Source of the DNA: JASHUC01 sp035523875
GTDB lineage: Bacteria; Pseudomonadota; Gammaproteobacteria; Steroidobacterales; Steroidobacteraceae
Assembly: GCA_035523875.1 (NCBI GenBank)
Contig: DATKPY010000040.1
Location: forward strand, 1 to 64,000
Direction: 5' to 3'
Length of the DNA: 64,000 nt
Positions 25,839 through 35,866 of this stretch are shown here, piece after piece. Below the pieces are notes generated by a model, which made no database searches, had not been told where the DNA came from, and was given only the letters and a program-made list of their open reading frames with translations. The translations under genes were made by a program, and so were the position numbers. Within the stretch, counting starts at the first letter, position 1, and each line of letters opens with the position of its first letter.

Positions 25839-28652
25839 TCAGCGATCCGCGAATGTGGAGCTCCAGATGGCACTCACGGCGTCCCGCTCGGCACGGAATT
25901 CAGCATCGGCAACGCGCGACGGACGGCCCTCGAGCGAGAGGTGATGGACGCGCGTGCGGTAGGTCCGGTAGGCGGTGGTGAGCGTATCGACGGTTCGCTG
26001 CGGCACGAGGTCCGCGGAGGCGAGCGACTCGAGCTGCCGGATGGTGTCCGAGAACATCACGACCGGGGGGTACGCTTGCGCCCATTGGAGCGCCCAGTAT
26101 TGCGCGAGGAACTCGATGTCGGCGATCCCGCCGGCGTCCTGTTTGATGTCCACCTCGCCCGCACGCGCCTTGCCGAGCTCGCGGCGCATCCGCTCGCGCA
26201 TCGCGCGCACGTCCTCGCGCAGCCGGTCGCGCCGCACGTGATTGCGCAGGATGTCGAGGCGAATGCGCTCGAATTCGGCACAAAGAGCCTGAGCACCGGC
26301 GACGGCGCGCGCGTGGAGGAGCGCCTGATGCTCCCAGGTCCACGCATCGCGCTGCTGGTACTCGGCGAACGCGCGAATGCTGGAGACGAGCAGGCCCCCC
26401 TTGCCGCTCGGGCGCAGGCGTACGTCCACCTCGTAGAGCCGTCCGGCGCTCGAGTGCATGGTGAGCAGATGCATGATGCGCTGCGCGAGTCGTACGAAGA
26501 AGAGCGGGTTCTCGATCGGCCGAGCTGCATCGGTCTCCTGCCGCTCCCCATGCGAGTCGTGGAGAAACACGAGATCGAGGTCGGACGAATACCCGAGCTC
26601 GCGGCCACCGAGCTTGCCGTAGCCGATCGCGCACACCGTCACAGGCGTCCGCTCCGCGCCCTCCCCGCACATCGGCACCCCGAACTGCGCGGTGATCTGG
26701 CGCCACGCGAGGTCCATCGTCCGCTCGAGAATGAGCTCGGCGATCTCGGTCAGCCGATCGCTCACGCGCATGATCGGCAGCCGGTCGGTCAGATCCGCCA
26801 CCGCGACGTGAAACGTCGCGGCCTGCTGGAAGTGGCGCAGAGCCTCCACCTGGCGCTCGGGTTCGGCGTCCGTGAGCTCCCCCAAGGCGAGTGAGAGCTC
26901 GCGCGCGAGCTCCTCCCGAGTGGGGGTGTGCGCGAGCACCCGCGCATCGATGAGCTCATCGAGCAACAACGGGTAGGCAGCGATCTGATTGACCAGGAAG
27001 TCGCCGTGATCGGCGAGCTCGATCAGCCGCCGCCGCGCGTGGGCGCTCTCGTTGAGCAGCGCGAAATAGGCGGAGCGCGGGCCGATCGCCTCGAGCACGC
27101 GCAGCACCCGCTTGAGCACCGTCACTGGCTCGCGGCTCGCGCCGATGCCGGTCGCGAGCTCCGGCAGCAGCGCCTGCAGGCGCCTGCGTCCCGGATCGTC
27201 GAGCTTGCGCAGCAGTGCCGAGTCGCGCAGCCCGGTGAGGAGCCGCTGCGCATCGTCGGCTGCGGCTGCGAAGCCCGCGTTGCGCAGCGCCTCGGTAAGT
27301 GCCGCCGTGTCGGGCTGCGCCCCCCAGATCGCCTCCAGACTCGCGGCGATCGGATTGACGCTCGCGCCGGTGCCGCCGCCGAATACGATCGCACGAAAAT
27401 GTGCACTCACGCGCTCGCGATGCATCGCGAGCTCGCAGGCCAAGGCGCTCCAATCGGGCAAGCCCATCGCCGCGGCGATCCGCGCGCGCGTCTGCGCGTC
27501 CTTGGGGAGCCGGTGCGTCTGCTCGTCCGCGAGCATCTGGAGTCGATTCTCGAGGCGGCGCAGAAACTCGTAGTCGGCCCCGAGCTCCGCGACCGTCCGC
27601 GCCGCGAGGAGCTTGGCCCGGTCGAGATGGGAGAGCGCCGCGAGGAGCGAGCGGACCTGCAGCCGCGAATCGCGCCCGCCGCGGAGGAGCTGCAGCGCCT
27701 GGACGATGAACTCGATCTCGCGGATCCCGCCGGGACCGAGCTTCACGTCGTCCTCGAGCTCGCGCCGCGCGACCTCGCGCTCGATCAGCGCTTTCATCTC
27801 CCGCAGACTCTGGAACACACCGTAGTCGATATAGCGCCGATAGACGAACGGGCGCACCGCCGCGCGGTAGAGCTCCGCGTACTCATCGGCGGCGGTGATC
27901 GGGCGCGCTTTGGTCCAGGCATAGCGCTCCCAGTCGCGGCCGTGTCGTAGCAGATAGTCTTCGAACGAGGCGAAGCTCGCGACGAGCGGACCGCTCTCGC
28001 CGAAGGGTCGCAGTCGCATGTCGACGCGGAAGACGAACCCCTCCTCCGTGGGCTCATCGAGCAACCGCAGCAGACACTGCCCGGCGCGGGTGAAGAACTC
28101 CTCGTTCGCGATCGCTCGCTCGCCGCCCGTGTGGCCGTGCTCGGGAAAGAGAAGCACGAGATCGATGTCCGAGGAGAAATTGAGCTCGTTGCCCCCGAGC
28201 TTGCCCATGCCGATGACGACGAGCGGCTGCGGCCGACCGTCCTCGGATCGCGGCTCGCCGTAGCGCGCGGCGAGGAGCGCTCGCGCATAGCGGCTCGCAG
28301 CGCCGATCGCGGCGTCTGCCAGTGCCGAGAGATCCGCGAAGGTCTCCGCGAGCCGCGCCCAGCCCGCGAGATCGCGCCAGGCGATCCGCACCATCTCGCG
28401 GCGCCGCGAGCGGCGCAGATCCGCCATGAAATCCGCTTCGATCGGCAGCGCGCCGGTGCGCCACCGCGGCAACCGGCGAGCGTAGTAGGTGGCCGGGGGC
28501 TCGGCGGGGGCACTCGGTGCGAGGTCACCGCTCGCGACGAGCTCGTCGATCAGTGCGGGGTCGCGCTCGCACGCATGCGCGACGAAGTCGCTCGCCCCGA
28601 GAACCGACGCTATCGATTCGCGGATGAACCGCGGTGCATCAGTCCCCGACAT
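25839..28652 (-). CDS. glnE: bifunctional glutamine synthetase adenylyltransferase/adenylyl-removing enzyme
   Basis: A 937-aa enzyme that adenylylates and deadenylylates glutamine synthetase in response to PII. Two nucleotidyltransferase domains are visible: the N-terminal one with LVVIGMGKLGGNELNFSSDIDL (G-x11-D-x-D, removing activity), and the C-terminal one with VCAIGYGKLGGRELGYSSDLDL (adenylylating). Each has the following metal triad, e.g. RVDMRLRPFGESGPL and EVDVRLRPSGKGG. The length matches E. coli GlnE (946 aa). The ATG at 28652 is preferred; a GTG lies two codons upstream. It overlaps the end of the upstream secreted-protein gene by 14 bp. Confidence 0.96.
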   Translation of the reverse strand: MSGTDAPRFIRESIASVLGASDFVAHACERDPALIDELVASGDLAPSAPAEPPATYYARRLPRWRTGALPIEADFMADLRRSRRREMVRIAWRDLAGWARLAETFADLSALADAAIGAASRYARALLAARYGEPRSEDGRPQPLVVIGMGKLGGNELNFSSDIDLVLLFPEHGHTGGERAIANEEFFTRAGQCLLRLLDEPTEEGFVFRVDMRLRPFGESGPLVASFASFEDYLLRHGRDWERYAWTKARPITAADEYAELYRAAVRPFVYRRYIDYGVFQSLREMKALIEREVARRELEDDVKLGPGGIREIEFIVQALQLLRGGRDSRLQVRSLLAALSHLDRAKLLAARTVAELGADYEFLRRLENRLQMLADEQTHRLPKDAQTRARIAAAMGLPDWSALACELAMHRERVSAHFRAIVFGGGTGASVNPIAASLEAIWGAQPDTAALTEALRNAGFAAAADDAQRLLTGLRDSALLRKLDDPGRRRLQALLPELATGIGASREPVTVLKRVLRVLEAIGPRSAYFALLNESAHARRRLIELADHGDFLVNQIAAYPLLLDELIDARVLAHTPTREELARELSLALGELTDAEPERQVEALRHFQQAATFHVAVADLTDRLPIMRVSDRLTEIAELILERTMDLAWRQITAQFGVPMCGEGAERTPVTVCAIGYGKLGGRELGYSSDLDLVFLHDSHGERQETDAARPIENPLFFVRLAQRIMHLLTMHSSAGRLYEVDVRLRPSGKGGLLVSSIRAFAEYQQRDAWTWEHQALLHARAVAGAQALCAEFERIRLDILRNHVRRDRLREDVRAMRERMRRELGKARAGEVDIKQDAGGIADIEFLAQYWALQWAQAYPPVVMFSDTIRQLESLASADLVPQRTVDTLTTAYRTYRTRVHHLSLEGRPSRVADAEFRAERDAVSAIWSSTFADR

Positions 28653-29445
28653 TCCCACCCATGTCGTGGAACCCGGCGTCGTCGGATCGCCGGATCACGC
28701 CGCGGAACGTCGAGGAGCGGGCGTAAACCTGCGCGCCGCCGCCCGCATCGAGCGCTCCATCGGCGCCCTCGATCGCGCTGTTGTCGATGTGCACGCTCGC
28801 GCCGCGCACCGCCACCGCGACTCCACGGGCGACGATCCGGCTGTTGGTGATGTGCAGCTCGCAACCATCCACCGCCGCAATCGCATTGCCGTCGAACTCG
28901 AGGTCGAGGCTGTCCATGTGCACGAGTTTGGGTCCCTGGCAGATGATCGGATCGTGCCGTCGCTCGAGCTGCAGGTTGCGCGCGAGCTCGGCCCCGCCGG
29001 CCACGGGAGGCTGTCCGGTCTGTCCGGTGCCGACGGCCGGGGATTCCGCAGTCGTGATTCGATAGCCGGGACCGGAGGCGAGCACGCGCTCGCCGGGCTC
29101 GAGCGCTTGTGCCTGGGACGGGCTCGACAGCGCCGCGCCGGCGACGCTCGATCCGCCCCCCGTAGAGGGCTCGAGCGCACCCGAGCGGCCCGGTGCGGCG
29201 ATGAGATCGCGCGGCCTGACGCGCCGCAGCTCTCCGGTGCGCTTCACCCGCACGGTGATCACGCCGGCCGATGGATCGACCGAGACCACCTCGAGCGCGC
29301 TATTGCGCTCAAGCGCCTGCGTCGCCCAATCGAGCTCGGCAGTCGTCGATTGAGCCGGAGCCTGCGGCGCGGCGCCGACGGCGATCAAGAGCGCTGCGAT
29401 CGTGAGCAGCGCCGGAGTGACGATTCTGCGGTGGGGGGTCGTCAT
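28639..29445 (-). CDS. hypothetical secreted protein with beta-helix-like C-terminus
   Basis: A 268-aa protein with an N-terminal signal peptide (hydrophobic TPALLTIAALLIAVGAA, cleavage near residue 32). The middle is a Pro/Gly/Ser-rich linker. The C-terminal third alternates short strands and turns (VHMDSLDLEFDGNAIAAVDG, CELHITNSRIVARGVAVAV, VHIDNSAIEGADGALD), the look of a right-handed parallel beta-helix with three or four coils. No known family is recognised. It lies in front of and overlaps glnE, which is unusual for a nitrogen-control gene; expression is probably coupled. Confidence 0.72.
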   Translation of the reverse strand: MTTPHRRIVTPALLTIAALLIAVGAAPQAPAQSTTAELDWATQALERNSALEVVSVDPSAGVITVRVKRTGELRRVRPRDLIAAPGRSGALEPSTGGGSSVAGAALSSPSQAQALEPGERVLASGPGYRITTAESPAVGTGQTGQPPVAGGAELARNLQLERRHDPIICQGPKLVHMDSLDLEFDGNAIAAVDGCELHITNSRIVARGVAVAVRGASVHIDNSAIEGADGALDAGGGAQVYARSSTFRGVIRRSDDAGFHDMGGNVGD

Positions 29446-29528
29446 GTGCGCCTGCCTGGTGGATAGGTGAGCGGAGCACGAGTGCTACCGGAGAGGGCCG
29501 GAGGAAGTCTCGAGCGACAGATTACCCC

Positions 29529-29555
29529 AAAAAAAACCCCGCCGAAGCGGGGTTT
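29529..29555 (-). terminator. intrinsic terminator downstream of groEL
   Basis: On the minus strand the stem AAACCCCGC/GCGGGGTTT (29534-29542 with 29547-29555, tetraloop) is followed by an uninterrupted T-run (A 29529-29536 on the plus strand). This is a strong rho-independent terminator for the groES-groEL transcript. It stands about 150 bp past the groEL stop, so the mRNA has a long 3' untranslated region; 29556-29701 holds no gene that I can see. Confidence 0.85.
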
Positions 29556-29701
29556 AAGGTATTGCGCGGATTAGGGGGTCTTGCTCCGCGACTTTCCGGC
29601 GCCGCGCGACGGGAGTCGTGGCGCGGCACCGTAACCGTCAAGCTCCTAGACCGCGCGCGTACGAAAGAGTTCACGCGCGCGCGAGCTCCTCGGCGTCGTA
29701 T

Positions 29702-31336
<1,635 letters not shown>

Positions 31337-31373
31337 AATCTGGTACCTCGATGATAAATGTCGCGATCGTCGG

Positions 31374-31667
31374 CTACTTGCCTTCGATCACGGCCATCAC
31401 GTCTTCCTCCCTCATGACCAGGAGCTCCTCTCCGTCCAGCTTGACCTCCGTGCCGCTGTACTTGCCGAAGAGGATCTTGTCTCCGACCTTCACGTCGGTG
31501 GGACGCACAGTCCCATCCTCGAGAATCTTGCCTTTGCCGACCGCGATGATTTTTCCCTGCACCGGCTTTTCGGCTGCCGTATCGGGAATCACAATGCCGC
31601 CCGGGGAAGTACGATCTTCCTCGAGACGTTTCACGATGACGCGGTCATGAAGAGGACGAATCTTCAT
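31374..31667 (-). CDS. groS: 10-kDa co-chaperonin GroES
   Basis: A 97-aa GroES, capping GroEL rings. The start MKIRPLHDRVIVKRLEE and the mobile loop RTSPGGIVIPDTA, which contacts GroEL, are intact, as is the KVGDKILFGKYSG strand. An AAGGAGCG ribosome site precedes the ATG at 31667. First gene of the heat-shock operon. Confidence 0.97.
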   Translation of the reverse strand: MKIRPLHDRVIVKRLEEDRTSPGGIVIPDTAAEKPVQGKIIAVGKGKILEDGTVRPTDVKVGDKILFGKYSGTEVKLDGEELLVMREEDVMAVIEGK

Positions 31668-31712
31668 GGTGGACGCTCCTTGAAGCAGTTAACTTAAAAT
31701 GTGTGGATTACC

Positions 31713-31742
31713 CAAGGGAGAGACTGTTAGCACTCTCCCTTG
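31713..31742 (-). repeat. 10-bp inverted repeat in the groES leader
   Basis: CAAGGGAGAG (31713-31722) and CTCTCCCTTG (31733-31742) are perfect inverted copies around a 10-base loop. The hairpin would form in the 5' untranslated RNA of groES and its right arm overlaps the left half of the CIRCE-like element, so RNA folding and repressor binding share bases. Confidence 0.65.
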
Positions 31743-31753
31743 ACGGCTGCTAA
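31727..31753 (-). promoter_or_regulatory. CIRCE-like operator (HrcA site) of groES-groEL
   Basis: TTAGCACTC, nine bases, then GGCTGCTAA matches the CIRCE inverted repeat (TTAGCACTC-N9-GAGTGCTAA) perfectly in one half and 7 of 9 in the other. It starts directly after the -10 box, so a bound HrcA repressor would block transcription initiation. HrcA itself is not in this window. Confidence 0.8.
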
Positions 31754-31781
31754 TGATAGGTGGCGTCTTCGTGATTTCAAG
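31753..31781 (-). promoter_or_regulatory. heat-shock promoter of groES-groEL
   Basis: Reading the minus strand: CTTGAAA (31775-31781) then TATCAT (31753-31758) with 16 bases between. TTGAAA and TATCAT are each 5 of 6 to the sigma-70 boxes, and CTTGAAA also equals the sigma-32 -35 box; the sigma-32 -10 match (CCTATCAT) is partial. Control by both CIRCE and sigma-32 is possible. Confidence 0.65.
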
Positions 31782-31801
31782 ACGGGAGGCAAAAATATTT
31801 C

Positions 31802-32140
31802 ATGACGACGGAGGCCATCGTGGTGCTTTGCGCGTGCCCGGATGAGGAAATCGCCGCTCGGATCGCGCGCGAGGTCGTGTCCGCCGGGCTCGCCGCCTGC
31901 GTGAACCGGCTGACCGGGGTGCGGTCCGTCTACCGCTGGAAGGGCGCGCTCAGGGACGAACCCGAGGTGCTCCTGGTCGTCAAATCGACGAGAAACCGCT
32001 ACGCGGAGCTCGAAATGCGGCTTAAGGCACTGCATCCCTATGAAGTTCCAGAGATAATTGCTTTACCCGTCGTCGCCGGCACGGAGTCTTACCTGGCCTG
32101 GGTCGCGGAGGAGACTTGCCCCGCGTCCGAAACTCGGTAG
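31802..32140 (+). CDS. cutA: divalent-cation tolerance protein CutA
   Basis: A 112-aa trimeric ferredoxin-like protein. The signature VVLCACPDEEIAARIAREVVSAGLAACVN and the later WKGALRDEPEVLLVVKS and LHPYEVPEIIALPV are all present. It is linked to copper tolerance in E. coli, where it lies beside dsbD as here. It is divergent from groES, sharing the 134-bp regulatory region. Confidence 0.95.
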   Translation: MTTEAIVVLCACPDEEIAARIAREVVSAGLAACVNRLTGVRSVYRWKGALRDEPEVLLVVKSTRNRYAELEMRLKALHPYEVPEIIALPVVAGTESYLAWVAEETCPASETR

Positions 32141-32153
32141 TGAATTGCGTCCT

Positions 32154-34067
32154 ATGCGCCACACGATGCGACTTGCCGCTCTCGTTGCAGTGACGGTCTG
32201 CTCCGCACTGCCCGCCCTCTCGGCCGCCGCCGCGGCGACGGGCATTGATCAGGTGCTCGATGCGAGCCGCGTGAAATCGAATGTCGGGCAGTTCCTGCCG
32301 CCGGACAGCGCGTTCCGACTGTCCGCGGAGGCAAGCGGCGCCGGACGGATCCGGCTCGATTGGCAGATCGCCGACGGGTATTACCTCTACCGCCAGCGCA
32401 TCAAGGTCGCGACCTCGAGCCCGGTTGCAAAGCTCGGCGCCCTCGAGCTGCCGATGGGCGAGATCAAGGTCGACGAGTACTTCGGCAAACAGCAGATCTA
32501 CCACCACGAGCTCGTCGGCACCCTTCCGGTCGAGCTGCCCGCCGGGACGACTGCGGCGAGCGTACCGATCCAGGTGACCTACCAGGGGTGCGCAACGGCC
32601 GGCCTGTGTTATCCCCCGATCACGAAGTCGCTCGCCATCGCGCTCACGACGGCCGGCTCGAGCACCGGCGCGACCGGAGTGGGAGCGGCCGCGAAGGCAA
32701 CGGGGGCCGCAGCCGGCGCGGCTGCGGCTGCGAGCGCCGCCGTACCGTTCGTGTCCGCGCAGGACCGCTACGCCTCCGTCGTCCGCAGCGGGGGACTCCT
32801 CGGCATCGTCGCGTTCTTCTACGCCGCGGGCCTCGTGCTCGCCTTCACTCCCTGCGTCCTGCCCATGGTCCCCATCCTCTCGGGGATCATCGTCGGCCAT
32901 GGCCGGTCGGTCACGGCGGGACGCGGATTCGCGCTCTCACTCGCCTATGTCCTCGGGCTCGCGCTCACCTACACCGCAGCCGGAATCGCCGTCGCCGCCG
33001 GCGGTGACCACGTCCAGGCCGCGTTCCAGCGCCCATGGATCGTGGCGCTGTTCGCGGCGCTGTTCGTCGTCCTCGCGCTCTCGATGTTCGGGCTCTATAC
33101 GCTGCAGATGCCCGCCGCCATTCAAACGCGCCTCTCCGGTCTGAGCAGCCGCCAGAGCGCCGGCACGTTCGGCGGCGTGTTCGTGATGGGGGCGCTCTCG
33201 GCTCTGATCGTGACCACCTGCGTTGCCCCGGCACTGGTCGGTGCGCTCGTCGTGATCGGACAGAGCGGCGACATGGTGCGCGGCGGCCTCGCGCTATTCG
33301 TGATGGGTCTCGGTATGGGAACGCCGCTCCTCGCCGTCGGGGCATCGGCCGGCAAGTTGCTGCCGAAAGCCGGTGCCTGGATGGACGTGGTCAAGCGGCT
33401 CTTCGGCGCACTCATGCTGGCCGTTGCCGCGTGGATGCTCGCGCGCGTCCTGCCGGACCGCCTGGTCCTCATCGCCTGGGCCGTGCCGGCGCTCGCGGCA
33501 GCGGTGGTCCTGTGGACCGGCGCCGCGATGCTCAAGCGAAGCCTCGTGCCGGTGCGGATCGCGGCGGTTGCGCCCGCGCTCTACGGCGTACTGCTCCTCG
33601 CAGGCGCCTCGCTCGGCGGGACCGATCCGCTCGCACCGCTCCCGGGGCTGGGCGGAACGCAGCCGCAGCTCACGTTCCTCCCGATCAGTTCCCTCGCGGA
33701 TCTGAATCGGCAGGTGGCGCTCGCGCACGCCGACGGGCGGCCCGTGATGCTCGACTTCTACGCGGACTGGTGCGTCTCCTGCAAGGAGATGGAGAAGTAC
33801 ACGTTCAACGATCCGCGCGTTGAGGCGGCCCTCGACCGCACCGTGCTGCTGCGTGCCGATGTGACACGCAACGATGGCGACGACCAGGCGCTCCTCAAGG
33901 CCTTCGGCATCTACGGACCTCCGACGATCGCGTTCTACGGCCCGAACGGCCAGGAGCGACGCGCGTTCCGCGTCGTCGGCTATATGAAGGCGGCCGACTT
34001 CGCCTCCCTCGCACGCTTGGCGGTCGCATCGGGCTCAGCCACCACGGCGCGAGCGACGGTGCCTTGA
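32154..34067 (+). CDS. dsbD: thiol:disulfide interchange protein DsbD
   Basis: A 637-aa inner-membrane reductant transporter that carries electrons from cytoplasmic thioredoxin to periplasmic partners. All six redox cysteines are visible: the periplasmic N-terminal domain pair in GCATAGLCYPP, the membrane-domain pair in TPCVLPMVPI and TTCVAPALVG, and the C-terminal thioredoxin-fold DWCVSCKEME. A signal peptide and eight membrane helices are predicted. It is longer than E. coli DsbD (565 aa) because of an Ala-rich linker between domains one and two. Starts at 32154 or 32166 are both possible. The stop overlaps the start of a TlpA-like gene. Confidence 0.94.
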   Translation: MRHTMRLAALVAVTVCSALPALSAAAAATGIDQVLDASRVKSNVGQFLPPDSAFRLSAEASGAGRIRLDWQIADGYYLYRQRIKVATSSPVAKLGALELPMGEIKVDEYFGKQQIYHHELVGTLPVELPAGTTAASVPIQVTYQGCATAGLCYPPITKSLAIALTTAGSSTGATGVGAAAKATGAAAGAAAAASAAVPFVSAQDRYASVVRSGGLLGIVAFFYAAGLVLAFTPCVLPMVPILSGIIVGHGRSVTAGRGFALSLAYVLGLALTYTAAGIAVAAGGDHVQAAFQRPWIVALFAALFVVLALSMFGLYTLQMPAAIQTRLSGLSSRQSAGTFGGVFVMGALSALIVTTCVAPALVGALVVIGQSGDMVRGGLALFVMGLGMGTPLLAVGASAGKLLPKAGAWMDVVKRLFGALMLAVAAWMLARVLPDRLVLIAWAVPALAAAVVLWTGAAMLKRSLVPVRIAAVAPALYGVLLLAGASLGGTDPLAPLPGLGGTQPQLTFLPISSLADLNRQVALAHADGRPVMLDFYADWCVSCKEMEKYTFNDPRVEAALDRTVLLRADVTRNDGDDQALLKAFGIYGPPTIAFYGPNGQERRAFRVVGYMKAADFASLARLAVASGSATTARATVP

Positions 34068-34792
34068 GGCCGGGCCTCAAGATCGCGCTTGGCGGGGTGC
34101 TGGTGGCCGTTGCAGGGCCGGCGGGGTTCCTCGCCTACCGGATGCTGCACGCCGCGCATCTCATCGCACCGCCCGGCGAGCACGCGAGCGGTGCACCCTT
34201 GGCCGCACCGGCGGTGGGCCCGCCATCCCACGCCTCGGCCGCCGCTACGCAGGAGCCCGTGATGCCCGCGTCGCTCCCGCCGCTCGCGTTTCCGGACCAG
34301 AAGGGCGTCGAGCGCAAGCTCACGGACTGGCGCGGCGCACCGCTCCTCGTGAACTTCTGGGCAACGTGGTGCGAACCCTGCCGGCGCGAGATCCCGCTCC
34401 TCGAGCGCTTGCGTCGCGAGAGCGGCGCCGAGCATCTGCAGGTGGTTGGCATCGCGGTCGATGAGCGCGCCGCGGCACTGAAGTATGCCCAGGCCATGCA
34501 CATCGATTACCCCATCCTCGCCGGCGGGGAAGATGCCGGGTCGGCTGCGATCAATGCGCTCGGCCAGGAGCAGGGCTTGCCGTTCTCGATCTTCGTGGAT
34601 CGCGAGGGCGACATCGTCGCCGTCAAGGTGGGTGAGCTGCACCCGAAGGAGGCGCGCTATATCCTCGCGCGCCTCGACGGAGTCGACTCGGGCCGGCTCA
34701 CAGTGGCTCAGGCGCGCGAGCAGATCGCGTCCGGAATCCGGGCGCTCGCCATCGAACGGGCGCAGGCCGACTCGAGCCCGGCGCCCAACTGA
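34064..34792 (+). CDS. TlpA/ResA-like periplasmic thioredoxin
   Basis: A 242-aa redoxin. An N-terminal membrane anchor (about 7-25) precedes a Pro/Ala linker and a thioredoxin-fold domain with the active site FWATWCEPCRREIPLLE, and the cis-Pro region LPFSIFVDREG. The TTG start at 34064 overlaps the dsbD stop (TTGA), implying coupled translation; DsbD is the obvious electron donor. It may reduce cytochrome c apoprotein thiols or other periplasmic disulfides (inference). Confidence 0.9.
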   Translation: MRPGLKIALGGVLVAVAGPAGFLAYRMLHAAHLIAPPGEHASGAPLAAPAVGPPSHASAAATQEPVMPASLPPLAFPDQKGVERKLTDWRGAPLLVNFWATWCEPCRREIPLLERLRRESGAEHLQVVGIAVDERAAALKYAQAMHIDYPILAGGEDAGSAAINALGQEQGLPFSIFVDREGDIVAVKVGELHPKEARYILARLDGVDSGRLTVAQAREQIASGIRALAIERAQADSSPAPN

Positions 34793-34904
34793 GCGCTTCC
34801 GCAGGTGCCGCGCCGTAGAATCGACTGCTAGTCAAAATCGCGAATTTGATGCGAACAGCCGCGGAAGTTGCCCAAACTGACGCGATTTAGGGTATTTTTC
34901 GCGC
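34793..34904 (+). promoter_or_regulatory. noncoding spacer with weak promoter-like elements before aroQ
   Basis: A 112-bp AT-richer spacer before aroQ-accB-accC. TTGCCC (34868-34873) could act as a -35 box with AT-rich sequence (GGTATTTTT) about 17 bases later, only a few bases before the GTG. This is a weak match; no operator is recognised. Confidence 0.25.
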
Positions 34905-35351
34905 GTGGCCCGCATAGCCCTGATCAGTGGTCCGAACCTGAATCTCCTTGGATCCCGTGAGCCGACGCTTTACGGATCCATGACGCTCGCCTCGATCGAG
35001 CAGCGTGCCGCCGCAGTCGCGGCAAGCGCCGGCCACGAGCTCGTCGCCTTCCAGAGCAATGCCGAGCATCTGCTCATCGAGCGGGTCCATCAGGCACCCC
35101 GGGACAACATCGCATTCCTGATCCTCAATCCGGGCGCATTCACGCACACGAGCATTGCGTTGCGGGATGCCGTGCTCGCGGTGCAGTTGCCGTTCATCGA
35201 GGTGCACTTGAGCAACACCCAAGCGCGCGAGCCGTTCCGCCGCGTCTCGTACTTCTCGGACATCGCGGTCGGCTCGATCGTCGGCCTCGGCGCCCTGGGC
35301 TACGAGTTGGCCGTGCGCGCCGCCGCGGATCACCTCGCGCGCAAGCCCTAG
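34905..35351 (+). CDS. aroQ: type II 3-dehydroquinate dehydratase
   Basis: A 148-aa dodecameric dehydratase of the shikimate pathway. The start is GTG (MARIALISGPNLNLLGSREP), with the substrate-binding GPNLNLLG motif, the catalytic Tyr in REPTLYGS, and the later NPGAFTHTSIALRDA and EVHLSN motifs. It opens the conserved aroQ-accB-accC group. Confidence 0.96.
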   Translation: MARIALISGPNLNLLGSREPTLYGSMTLASIEQRAAAVAASAGHELVAFQSNAEHLLIERVHQAPRDNIAFLILNPGAFTHTSIALRDAVLAVQLPFIEVHLSNTQAREPFRRVSYFSDIAVGSIVGLGALGYELAVRAAADHLARKP

Positions 35352-35397
35352 TCCGTCAGGCACCAACAATCGATCTGTGAAGGGGAGCGCTCGCGGC

Positions 35398-35859
35398 ATG
35401 GATATACGAAAGGTCAAGAAGCTGATCGAGCTGCTGGAGGAATCCGGGATCGCAGAGATCGAGATCAAGGAAGGCGAGGAAGCCGTGCGCATCAGCCGCA
35501 TGCCGCGGGGCGGGCTCCTCATGCAGGCACCCGCGCTGCTGCCCGCTGCCCCGGCGCTCGCGCAGCCCGCGGCGGCCTCAGCCGCGCCGGCGCGCGAGGA
35601 GGCTCTGCCGCGCCCACGCCCGAACGAGCACGTCGTGACGGCACCGATGGTGGGCACGTTCTACGCCGCACCGACGCCCGGCGCGAAGCCCTTTGTCGAG
35701 ATCGGCGACGAGGTCAAGCTCGGCCAGGTGCTCTGCATCATCGAGGCGATGAAGATGATGAATCAGATCGAGGCCGACAAGGCGGGGCGGATCACCTCGA
35801 TCATGGCGAAGAACGGCGATCCGGTGGAGTTCAGCCAGCCGCTCTTCGTCATCGAATAG
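35398..35859 (+). CDS. accB: biotin carboxyl carrier protein of acetyl-CoA carboxylase
   Basis: A 153-aa BCCP that carries biotin between AccC and the carboxyltransferase in malonyl-CoA synthesis. The N-terminal MDIRKVKKLIELLEESGIAEI helix, a Pro/Ala-rich linker and the biotinyl domain with the lysine in IEAMKMMNQIEAD are seen. The ATG at 35398 is preferred over a GTG seven codons earlier because homologues start with MDIRK. AccC follows 7 bp later. Confidence 0.96.
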   Translation: MDIRKVKKLIELLEESGIAEIEIKEGEEAVRISRMPRGGLLMQAPALLPAAPALAQPAAASAAPAREEALPRPRPNEHVVTAPMVGTFYAAPTPGAKPFVEIGDEVKLGQVLCIIEAMKMMNQIEADKAGRITSIMAKNGDPVEFSQPLFVIE

Positions 35860-35866
35860 ATATCGC

